DNA of 64,000 nt from Euleptes europaea. Lineage: Eukaryota; Chordata; Lepidosauria; Squamata; Sphaerodactylidae. Location of the stretch: NCBI RefSeq assembly GCF_029931775.1, contig NC_079320.1, positions 60,157,521 to 60,221,520 on the forward strand. The letters are read 5' to 3'. Below, one piece after another: positions 48,601 through 60,600 of the stretch. The position numbers and the translations under genes are program-made. A model generated the notes under the pieces. The model had not been told where the DNA came from, did no database searches, and saw only the letters and a program-made list of their open reading frames with translations. Within the stretch, counting starts at the first letter, position 1. Every line of letters starts with the position of its first letter.

Positions 48601-51600
48601 GTGTGTTTTAAAAAGTGACATTTCATTTATCCCTGATTACCTGTGAAAAATCATCCCAAGTGTTTCTTGAAGGCTTAAGGAAAAGAGATAGTAATTAGAT
48701 AGGAGAGTTTTAAAAACTGTTTTCAAAGAAGAAAGGTTTATTACAGTTTCTTTGAAGGACAGATTGTTGCACTTTGTCTGGAATTGCCTGGAAAAAAAGA
48801 CAGTTTTATTTAAAACATACTCACGTGCACGCGCACGCACACACAAAACCAATGGGAAGCATTCACTGCACAAAACCTTTTGTGGGAAAACTCATACAAC
48901 CATCATGCCTCACAAATTAATCCAACAGGTCCCTGAAGTTAACCTCGATGTCTCCTTGATGGTAATTCAGTGCTTAATTTACACTACCGTATATACTCGT
49001 GTATAAGCCGACCCGCGTATAAGCCGAGGTGCCTAATTTCTCCCCAAAAATGGGGAAAAATTAGGCACCCGCGTATAAGCCGAGGGTCGGCTTATAACCC
49101 CCCCCCCCCGCAGGCTTACCTGACCGGGCTCTCCAGCGGCGAGGGTCCGGCGGCAGTGCGGCCGAGGGGGCCTGGGCAGCCTTCCTGTGGCTGCAGGAGT
49201 CTGCCCTAGGCCGCTCCCGGCGGGAGGAAGCGGCGGCGAGGCCCAGGGGGACCCGGAGCAGCCTTCCTGCGGCTGCAGGAGGCTGCCCAAGGCCCCTCCC
49301 GCCCGGGAAAAATGGCTGGGGGGCGGGAAGGGCCGGGGCAGCCTTCCTGCGGCTGCAGGAGGCTGCCCCAGGCCGCTCCCGGCAGCAGGAAGCGGCACGG
49401 GCCCGGCGGCGGCGGCAGTAAGTTTCCCCCCTCCCTCCTCCCTCCCTCCCCCCGTATTGACCCGCGTATAAGCCGAGGCCAGCTTTTTCAGCCCATTTTT
49501 GGGGCTGAAAAACTCGGCTTATACGCGAGTATATACGGTAATTGTAAAAGCAGACAAACAAAACCTAATGTCACACTTGTAAAATATTTAGTCTTTTTTC
49601 CAATAAAGATTTCTTCAGTTAATTTTCCCAACAATGTTTGTTTATGCTTTCTAATAAATTCTCAGCATAATGTACGCCCATAAGCATTTAGCAACTGAGG
49701 GCATGACTCACTCCCATTGCCGGCCCAGGGCTCAAAAGACCTCTCCCACTCTAAGAATCACTTGGGGGTCAGGGTCACCCTGCATAAAAGCTGGATGACT
49801 ATATGGGAAGTGTTCCTGGGGCTTCCCATTAAAAGTAGTGCCTGCCTTCAGGTATGCCTTGAGAGCCATGCTGGGAGGGGGAGGGAAGAATAGGGACTCC
49901 ATACACAACAGCGCATGACAGATTGTATCATAACATTTCAGGCATGTGCTGATCTCCCTGATTTATCAGTGATTGTAATCTAAGTATGTCTTGTCAAATA
50001 TTAATCCTAACAAATGCATTGTTTTCCAAAACAGGTTTGAATTAATCTGAGTATATCAAACAGCAGAACATACCTGGTGAATTGTATTTTACAGAAATAT
50101 GCTGGAAACTAGACATTTCTTCACAAATTTCAGTGGGTTGTGCAGAATCACCATCCGGCCTTTTGCTTCCCAAATTGTACCTTGGCTTATAGCGTTCATT
50201 AAATAAAGTTGTGACTTGGTCTCTTAAGCTACCATTATTCCTATGGAGACGATTAACTTCAAACATCAGCCTATCTCTTTCATTCTCCATTGTACGTATT
50301 TCATTTTCCAGCAGCAAGAGTTCCTCGCTCAGTTTTCTTATTGTAGCTTTGTATTCTGAAATGTCCTGTTTGTATTCAAGCAGTTCCTTTTTAAGAACCC
50401 AGTTGTCTTCTTTCATGTCTCCTACCACCCCTGTCAGCCTCTCACACTCTTTTTCCATGTTGGACAAGTTGGTTTTTAAAACTCCACTTTCCGTTCTTGT
50501 ATTTTTACATTCGTTCAGAAGTTTTACCTCAGTATTAGCTCTCTCTCTCTGGGCCTCCTCAAGCTCCTTCTGGAGGACTTCTCTAAGGCCAGTTGACTCC
50601 TTCAAAGCCTTTTCAAGTTTCAACTTTTCCTCTTTAAGTGACTGTGTCATCCCACGGACAGCTTCCATCTCAGACATCCTGGTCTTATCATTTTCTTTCA
50701 GTTGCTGTATTTCCTTCTGTTTTTCCTCAAGCTCCTTTTCAAGCAAACTCTTTTCCTCTGTGAGGTGACTTACTTTTTCTGCTAACAAGTCACGCTCTTC
50801 TTGAAGTGGTGTAATTTGACTGTCCAAATTCCCTAAGGCTACAACGAGATCACCCTTTTCTTGTGTGACAGCTGCCAGACTTTCTTGGGCTTCCTGCTCC
50901 TTCCTCTGAAAATTATCCATGTTCCGCATCATTCGCTGGTTTTGAGCATACAGCTGATCCCGTTTTTCTTCCAGAGTTCTCTTCTGCTCTTGAAGCTCCT
51001 CGCATTTCTTCAGTAAGTTTTTAACTTCTTTAATACATTCCTTGCAATCTCTGTCTGATTTCACTAGCCTCTCTTGAATGTTGCTTTTCTTATCATGTAA
51101 ATCTTTAATTTGCTTCTGATATTTTGAGTTTTGCTCGGTCAGAGACTGTATAATGCCAGTCAGAGGCTTCATTTGTTTCTTGAGATCGAAGTTTTCACTT
51201 TGGAGATCCATCAGTTTTTTTTGCAAGGCTTCAGGCTCTCTTGGAATCATCTGTAGCAATCTACTTTTTTTACCGTAGCTGTCAAATCCAGCATCGATAT
51301 CCCAGTATTCCAGATCTTTGTGTTTTTTAAACTCTTGCTTTGAGCCTAGCTGCTGCAGCTGTTGCTCCTTTTTTCTCTCCTCTGTGTGTTCCAGAATATC
51401 TTCTCCTGTTTTGGGCAAGAAATTTAGCTGCAACTTCTCAAACGTTTTACCTTTAACAAAAAAATCTTTATTCCAGTTCTTGCTTTCAGTATCTGATTGT
51501 GCTGCAATCTGATTGTTTTCTTTAAAAGGAACCGTGGCAATAAGCAGCTTGTCTACTGAAGCCTCCGATTCGGAAGGCCTCTTGGATTTAAAATCCTCAC

Positions 51601-54600
51601 TTGACATACTGATTGCTTTTTCTGTTGGATCCTGTTCTGATAGGTAACCAGAATCGTTGTCTTTACCATACAAACTAGTGGAAGTGTTTTGAACTTCAAA
51701 GGGATATGGAAGTTCATGCCTAGGAGTCTTTTTACTATCCTCTTTCATGTCCCTGAAGGAAGAACTCACACTCTCTATAACATGGTCATCCTCATCTGCA
51801 TGGGATGCCATGGAAATGTTAGATCCAGCATAGCCTTTAATCTCACTAAGGGCAATTCTTGCTTCTGTTTCTGGAGAAAAAATGCCGCTAGTAGAATTAT
51901 TCAATTCATGGTCATTTTTAAAAGCTGGAAGAGCTGTTTTTCGAAGTGTTTGGGCAGGGGCTTCAGCTTTTCCAGCTAACTGATATTTTGACAAACTGTG
52001 ATGTGAAACATTTCCATCTGTAACTGGGCCTCCAAAGATCTTGTTGGAATTCGTTTCTGGACACTGCGTGGCACTTTTATCAAGATTAAGTTGGTTCTTT
52101 AAAAGTGATGCTTCTTGACACCATCTAGGCTGAGAGAGAGAGAGAGAGAGATAACAATCCTATTGGAGTTTTCACTATTTAATACACAGAATGAGGCATA
52201 ACATGGCACCATAGATAGGTTGGATGGGCTGTGTAGTTTGAAAATCTGGTATAGATTTTATGTCCCAGCAGCAGTTAAATGTAAAACATAGAAGAAAAAA
52301 TGGAGGTGGTAGCAAAGAGTCCTTATTTTATTTTATTATTTCCATTTTCTTATTTTAGCTGTCCAGTCCTAAACAGAGTTACACCCTGCTAAGTTCATTG
52401 ACTCCGGTGGGCTCAGAAAGGTATCACCATGCTTAGGACTGCACTGGAAGTTTCTTAACATTTCTCAGATTTTCAGTTTTTCCTTGAAATTTTTTTAATG
52501 AGTTCCCTACCCAAACTCCCTGACAATATACTTTTTCCATTTAAGCAAAGAAATCTAAAGCAATAAAGTTCAGACACATTTGTGTTGACACAGGATAACC
52601 ATTAAAAAAAGGTAAAGGTAAACATCCCCTGTGCAAGCACCGGGTCATTCCTGACCCATGGGGTGACGTCACATCCCGACATTTTCTACGCAGACTTTGT
52701 TTAAGGGGTGGTTTGCCAGTGCCTTCCCCAGCCATCTTCCCTTTACTCCCAAGCAAGCTGGGTTCTGACCTCGGAAGGATGAAAGGCTGAAACCGACTTC
52801 CGTCGGGATCGAACTCAGGTCGTGAGCAGAGCTTGGACTGCAGTACTGCAACTTACCACTCTACACCATGGGGCTCTTAGGATAACCATTACCAAGGGGA
52901 AAATGATTAATTTCCACTTTATTCAAAGGATAAAAAGGAGTAAAGAACTTTTTAAGAGAGAAAGAAAAAGAGTCTGAATTCCATGAAGCTGTAGGCTAGG
53001 TTTAGGTCAATATGAAACCAAATTTGAAGTGATGGTGTATTCGATCCACAAAGAATGAAAAACACCTTTTGAAGAAGAAAAAGCTAGAGTAACTCACTGA
53101 AATTTGTCCTCCTTCTAAAGAGCCTTACTTAAACTGACATCTGAAGCATTAGTCTGATTTGTTTAATACAGATGGAAGGGAAGAAAACGCATGGTCTCTT
53201 TAGCCTCCTTTATTCCCTGTTTCAGCCAGGATCCAGCCAGGATCGAATGAATGCGTTTCGCTGAACGTGCGTTCAATCCTGGCTGAAACAGGGTATAAAG
53301 GAGGCTAAAGTGACCATGCATTTCGTCAAAGGATATTGAGGAACATATCCTTAGCAGAACTAATTGAACAGATGGTTTTGCTATAATTCTGTGCTGGTTC
53401 ATTTGTTGGACTGCAGAGCTCAAATACCCTGTGATTCTTCTACCATAGGCATGAAGTGCTTCAACTGTCCTGACTGTCATACTATGAATGATTCCAATAA
53501 TATGGGAAATCAGAGAGAAAAGCACAGATGCCATCAACTGTTCATCAGTCAGAGAATTCGGTGCCCTATGCATTTCAAACCAGTACCCAGAAGCAGAATA
53601 AAATCTGGGAAAAAAGCTTTCATCCCAAAATCCCTGTGGTAGTCCCCATTCCAGCCAAGAGAGCATGTCCCCTGGGTTAGAAAGGTGCTCCCTTGACCGG
53701 ACTGGGGAAGACCAAAAAGCCTTTCAGTAACTTTCTTCTGTTGTTTTATCACGTAATGTACAAAAGACATAAAACAGATCTGCCTCCTTAAAATCGCTAC
53801 ATTTCTTGTAACATCATAGTCTTCTATGAAGAGGCCTTCATCCATTCTGTCTTATATGTCTCTTTTCAAAAAGATTCATTTTATTTCTTACACATATTCA
53901 TCTCCTCTTCCGAGAACCTCAGAACAGATTAGATAAGCCTCCTGGTATTCTTCTATCTACACACCAGCCAGGGTGAGAGCTGTTCAGCTTGAACAATGAA
54001 ATAGCAATGTGTACTCTTGCCATTGTCAGGGTCCACAGCAATAAAACTTAGTGTTTATATAGTGCTTTTCTGTTGATTAACTCATAATAATGAAATATAC
54101 ACATGAAGCTGCCTTATACCGAATCAGACCTTTGGTCCATCAAAGTCAGTATTGTCTATTCAGACCAGCAGTGGCTCTCCAGGGTCTCAAGCAGAGGTCT
54201 TTCATACCACCTACTTGCCTAGTCTCTTTAACTCGTGATGCCAGGGATTGAACCTGGGACCTTCTGCATGCCAAGCAGATGCTCTACCACTGAGCTATGC
54301 CCCTTCCCCATAAATATAAACCCTTCACATTGCCATCAATATGCAGGCGTAAATGTGGGCAGGACGGCAAAAGCATTAGGGGTTATCTACGTTAATGGGA
54401 ACACTGGTAGCCATCTCAGCACTATTCATGTATTACATGGTTAGCAGGAGTCTAATATCTGATGGTTCCTCTCCTGGTTTAAAACACTGCATGTCTGTCC
54501 GCACTTGGACATGAGAAGTCCTGAATTTCAAAATACAGCTCTATTGGTTGAATATTCTCCTTAAAATTATTACATTGAAATATATACTAACGAGGCAGCT

Positions 54601-57600
54601 GTGGGTGCATTTCTATCAAGAATTCTTCTTAGCTTTGATTAACATATATGGCATCCAAGATGGCATGCAAGTTGGCGCACTTGTGCAAGTCCTCTCAAGC
54701 AATCTCTTTGTGAAGCATTCTTCAAAGTTGCACCTTCTCTTTACTCACAAAAGAGTGGTCCCAATTACACAGACTGAGCTCTGCGTCTGAAGTGGTGGAG
54801 TGGGTCTGATGGATCTTGGGAACTGGAAAAGACATCTTCCCCGCCCTAGGATCTCATGATTTACAATGCCATCCTAAGTGTCCCCATAACAAGAGACAAA
54901 ATAGTCCCCTTTTTGCTGATGGATAGAGATCCAAATATAACATTGGCTGTGTCCAAATATCTCTCCATCATATTTTCCTCTAAGAAATAACTGCTCAGGA
55001 CCTATGGGTCATAGGAGCAAAGAAGAAAAGAAAGACTGCCATCCTAAACAGCAGAAAAGAGCAAGCGTCCAGTAGCACCTTAAAGACGGACAAAATTTCT
55101 GGCAAGGGATGAGCTTTCGGGAGCTTGTACCCTGGCAGAAATTTTGTTAGTCTTTAAGGTGCCACTGGACTCTCGCTCCTTTCTACTGCTAGTGATAAAC
55201 ACGGCTCCCCTTTGTGATCTATCCTAAACAGTGTCACTTTTCTGCATTCCTTGACTTTAATAACCCTGGAAGGGTGTAACTCTCTTTAGGGTTGCACTGG
55301 TAATTCCCAGCAACACCACAACAGCTGAAAATGCACTTTCACATACATAACCCTCATTTGGCAGTAAGAAGAAAACAACGTACCATAGCAACGCTGACAG
55401 GCGCGTTGGTCAAAAGTAAAGGGTCTGGATTAAATTCAGGACGTTTCATATCAGCAATATTTTTATTAAGTATTCCGCTGATTTCAGACTGAACCTGAAG
55501 AAACATGCAATAAGATGGTTATCCTCCTCCCTTCATCATCCCTTACCCTTTCTGTCTCACATAGATTTAGAGCTTGCTCTTACCATGCTGACATTCTGCA
55601 AAGTCTGTTTTCGAAGGGCTTGAAACGATTCCAACTGATGTTGTAGGACCTACATTTTGCACAAATAGTTAAGGAAAAAGTAGAAATCTTCAGTCAGAAA
55701 GCTTGACGTCTCGGAGCTTAGAAGGGTATATCTCTGCTTAGGACTGCGCTGTCAAGTAGCTTGTGTTTAAATGTGCGTTCCAACTGCTGTTTGTTAGGAC
55801 ATCTATCTATTGCATTCTTAGCATGCTTTTCCTACAAGAAGCTCAGGGTGCCATATAGAGTTCTCTTCTCTTCTCTGTTTTATCCTCACAACAACACTAT
55901 GAGGTAAGCGAGGCTGACAAAGAATGATTGGACAAAGCCGAGTGGGAATTTGAAGCCAAGTCTCCCAGGCTCTAGTCCAACACTCTAACCACTATACAAT
56001 CTGGCAGAACAGGATCTGCAAACCACTCCAGGAAGGCATCACCAAATGACTGCTACATCTGCCATTTTCTTGCCAGACTCATTAAGCTAGATGATATGGC
56101 ATGAGATCCGTGATCAGTATTGGGGCGTTCCTGCAATTGTCCCCCTTGCCATGCTGTTTCCCACTTTACTCCATCTGTGTTGCTCCAGAAGCAGATCCCT
56201 GCAGCTGCTTTTATTGTGTAGTTTGGCCCATAATGCCATCTAAATTAACCTTTAGATGCAACATTAATACAAACTGAAAAAGTCTGCTCAGTGTACCCTT
56301 GAGCCAAAAACAGGTTCTAAAACACTCAGCATGATTCAGCGGCTTTTCTAAGCCTATTGCCTCCAAACATTTTAAAGCCTTGTACTCCTTTATAAATAAC
56401 TGGCGACCCACAAAATACTTGCAGGGAGGGTGCATCCCTTCTCCCCCTTTGCTTCTTTCCCCCTACCTTCTAACAATCTTCCCCCTCTTTCTTATCCCTT
56501 CCCCTGCTGTCAATCTTTCCCACCTTTGTTCTTCCCCCTCCCTTTCTCTGTCAATCTTCCCCCCTTTATTTCTCCCCTCTCCCCGTCTCCAGCAATCACC
56601 CCCCTTCTCTGTCAACCTACCCCCTTTATTCCTCTCCTCTCCCCTTGTCTGACAATACCCCTTTCCTCCCCTCCCCTTTTCAGAATTTCCACCCATCACC
56701 TTACCTTATCAGCCACGGCAGCTGCGGTGTCTGAAAGCTGCTCTGGGCCTTGAGCAGCTCCTGGCATCTGCTGCCACCAACTCTCAAGAAGAAGGAGGAA
56801 TCTAAACCCCCAATATACTTTTTAAAGATTTCATTTTTTTCTTAAACATGGGCGGGGGGTCACCCAAGTTTACAGGAAAGTCTGTTTAGTGTCAGTGTGG
56901 CCCTGATCCACAGATTTAGATATCCGCAGATGGGGGCACCACTTGAGAAATAGATATATAGATCAGTGGAAACTGATATATCTGCTCCATCCTATGCATG
57001 AAGGAAAATATAAAATTCTAAACTACATGCACTGCATTGCTGCCAATAAACAGGCTGGCATATGAGTGGAGTTGGTGATTCAAATGCCCTGCTGGAAGAA
57101 GATGATAGACCTCTTTTTATTCTAATGGAGTATGTCTGATGGTTCAACAAATTTTGCCTTTTGCCTTTTTTTTTTTAAATCAGCATCACCTGGGGTATGT
57201 TCTAACATTTATTAGCCAAATGTTAAAAAGAAGCAAATGTTCACAGTCATGTGCCTGACATGCACTAAAGCTACAACCAGGTTACAGAGAGACAAAACAG
57301 GTTTCCCCCTAGGTAAAGAAGGGTGGCAAAGAAGAAGGTAGTGTGTTAGGATCATCACTGTGTGTGGTGCATGCTCTCAATATTTTCTATACTGCAGATT
57401 GTAGCTGGGTAAATAAGGGGTTTTAGATTTGTGCAGTACTTCAAAACACTTCCAGAATCTATTTGACCAGAGACAATACCTGGACAAAAGAAACTGTCTA
57501 CACAAAGGTTAACGAAGATTCTGTCCTGCTTCTTTTAGTTCTCTTTCCCCATCCTAAAAAAAACTGCAGTGTCTGCAATCTTAGATCTTGTGTCGTGAAC

Positions 57601-60600
57601 CTGAAATGTATCAGAGAAAACCCTATTCATTTCAGTGGAGGCTGAATGGAAGGAGATATGGTCAATTTGACTGCCCCATTTCATAGCTAAGAACTCTTGA
57701 CCCAGCTTAATCAACCCAAGCAATATAAGTCAGCAGGGGAAATTTTTCATCACGTGGAGACAAAGGTTATTTCACCTGCAAATGTCTGCAAATCAAGCTA
57801 CTGTTAGACTAACATGAGTAGGTAGCAGTTCCAGTGCAAAAAGAGCACCTGTACGCAGATGAGCATTTAGGCATAACTTGGTTATAACTTTTGGCGTATC
57901 TTCAAGACAGCTGTTAAGTAATAAACTACAGATAGAGTAACAGCCTTATCTTTAGAGTAGGTAGCAACAAGAGCAACCAAGCTGCCAACCCTAAAAACAT
58001 CTACTGTAAGAACAAGATAACATCCACAAAAACTATGGTAAGATTCAAATCTGAACAAAGCCACAACCTTCTTCTTTGCCACCCATTACACAGGTATATT
58101 CACAAATACATCACCTAATTAACCAAAGCAGAGTAAGCTTACTTTTAATGCAGATTGGCCTTGGCCTTGACCATTTCTTCCTGAAGCAGATTTATCTGAA
58201 AAATTAATGCAACAAACCTTGCAGATATAATGTCTATACATCTGGAGACTTTGTCCATAGAAAAAGAAAGTATGCATTAATTAGTTAAGGTTTTATTGCT
58301 GCCATAGGGAATGGCTACATTGCTACATCTTCATTGCTCCTCCTGCTTCTACATTCAGTGGTTTTTGACAGCACCAGTTTTTCTTGGAGTCAACCAGCTC
58401 TCCAGCAGACCCTGAATGGCCCAGCTGAGTAAAGAGTCCTTCAGTGTTTGAATTGCCAGTTGGTCGAAAGCCTTGTGCGCTTGTGCTACCAAATGAGAAG
58501 TGTAAAGTCTTGTGATGTTTTGTAAGCGTTGTATTGTGGTATATTTTATGTTTTGTTCTGTATCTTATTAAAATGAAAATAAACTTTTAAAAAGATAAAG
58601 GAAGGAGGTGAGAAAGCAGAAAAGGCAAAGAGACTGATTCTATTTGGATTGCTGTTAATGAGTCTAATAGATCGTCCTCTGCTTCAGTTTTTACGGAGGC
58701 TGTTAAATGCTGCTGGTGTTGTCCTTTGTTCTGAGTTTGGCCAAATGTCTCTTGAAGCTAGGACATAGTTGGTTGCCTTTAAGCTACAATTTAGGCTGTT
58801 TTTTTCGCACTGAGGGATATCTAGTTTTTTTGAAACATGGTTTGTATAGATCCTCATGGCAAAAAAATTCTGACGACAAATTGTCATTGATGGGCATATT
58901 AAGGGATATGATAAGAGATCTTGGTAAATCAGAGGCTTTCTTTGAAATAAAGAGATTATGTTAGCATGTTAACCTGTCTATGGTTATGCAAGGTAGATAT
59001 ATGAACCTACCATATTCAGAAAGGCCCTGCCCATTTTCTTCTTGTTCTATTGATTCTCTAGTTATTGTTTTCCTAGCAATTTGGACTAGTATCTCTAGGT
59101 CTCAATTAATACCCTATTTGTTAAGTGACAGTGATCCTTAGGTTACATTGGCAGTGGCAAAATTTATCTCAGTCCTTATATCCCTTAAACAATAGATTTA
59201 GAATTATGCTGCTCAAGATTTATGAATCAAGGAGCTTCTAAGGGAGAAAGGAAAGGAGGAAAAGGGACAGGGACAGACAATTAAGAAACCAAAGTGCCGA
59301 ATGGAAGTGCAGAAATAAGGCATGCTGAGATGAGAGAACAAACACTATGGACTGCAGAGAGAAAACAGAGTAACTGTAGGGGATACTATAGAGAGTGCTA
59401 TGGAACGTAAAAAGAGGGGGTAAGAAAGAAGATACGCTATATGTGAAGAAAAAAGGGGAGCATAGATGAAGGTACAGACTTGTGATGGTGCAAGGAGACC
59501 ATAAGCTATAGAAAGAAGATCATAAGCTATAGAAAGATGTAGGGGTTGATGGAGCAGGGGTGTCTGAAAAATGTGTTTGCTACAGAGACAGAATTGGGAC
59601 CATGGATTTCAAAAGCATATATCAGGTTAAAAGTAAAACAAAAATACCTTTGCATAGTGGTGCAGGATTGTTGAGTTAAATGCAAATGAATATGTGCTGT
59701 TGCCACTATGTAATTTTTACATTAATAACCTGTATATCCCTTAACCGGACATTAATAACCTGTATATCCCTTAACCAGACATCTAAAAACCGGATTGACT
59801 CAAAAACTGACGTTTTGAGTCAATATGCATGCAGATCCATGCTGCCAGGCCTCTCCTGACTTTGGAGAGGCCAGGCAGCATGTATCTGAATCAGACTTTG
59901 TCCATGGGAACCTACCTGTTGGAGACACAAAGAGAGACAGCCAGCCAGAGGGAGAAAGCACTGCTTCCCCCCTTCTGCCGCGGCGCTCTGGGAAAAGAGG
60001 AAACAGGAAGGAGGTTGGGAAAGGTGGGGATATAAGGACAAGAGGGAGCCAGGGGAAATAAAAATATTCCACAATATGGAAAGATCTGAAATACTGTACA
60101 CTTCTGGTCCCAAGCAGTCTGGATAAAGGATACTAATCTGTACCATGTTAATACTTATGCTTTGTTTCGTATTTGTGCAATCCTAATTATTTTACATTGT
60201 TCATTGGATGTCACATCCTGTTCATTTGAATGACTTGCATTGTGTAATCCCCTTCGAGTCTCAGTGAGAAAGGTGGACTATGAATAATGTAAATCAAATC
60301 AGATCAATTCCTGGAGATTTGTTGGTGGGACGTGAGTAGGGGAGAAGCTCAGCAGGGGTATGATGCTCTAGAATCAGCACTCCGAAGTAGCCATTATCTC
60401 CAGGGGAACTGGTCTTTGTAATCTGGAGACCTGATGTAATTCTGGGAGAACTCCGGGCCCCACCTGAAGTTTGGCAACCCCAGGTGAAACGACCGCTAGA
60501 GAAGTAAACCGGTGCTGTTCAAAAAGTTAATTATGGTTCTCAAGTGCCAGTGTTTCAAGATCGCATTCTTGTAGTTGTACACACTTTTTTGATGGAGTAT

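Noticed and set aside
49033-49683. Frames of 120-166 codons on both strands
   Set aside because: They fall in the GC-rich tandem core of the MITE at 48985-49540.
53163-53845. Minus-strand frames of 167 and 98 codons
   Set aside because: The first runs through the palindrome at 53189-53319, neither resembles a known protein, and neither has splice support as a CCDC110 exon.
54235-54305. tRNA gene on the minus strand (GGCATAGCTCAGTGGTAGAG ... GGTTCAATCCC)
   Set aside because: It continues directly into a SINE body and tail, and the acceptor arm is not paired; it is a tRNA-derived SINE head.
57500-57540. Plus-strand EDSVLLLL, reminiscent of the human CCDC110 N-terminus
   Set aside because: Wrong strand for CCDC110 and no similarity beyond six residues.
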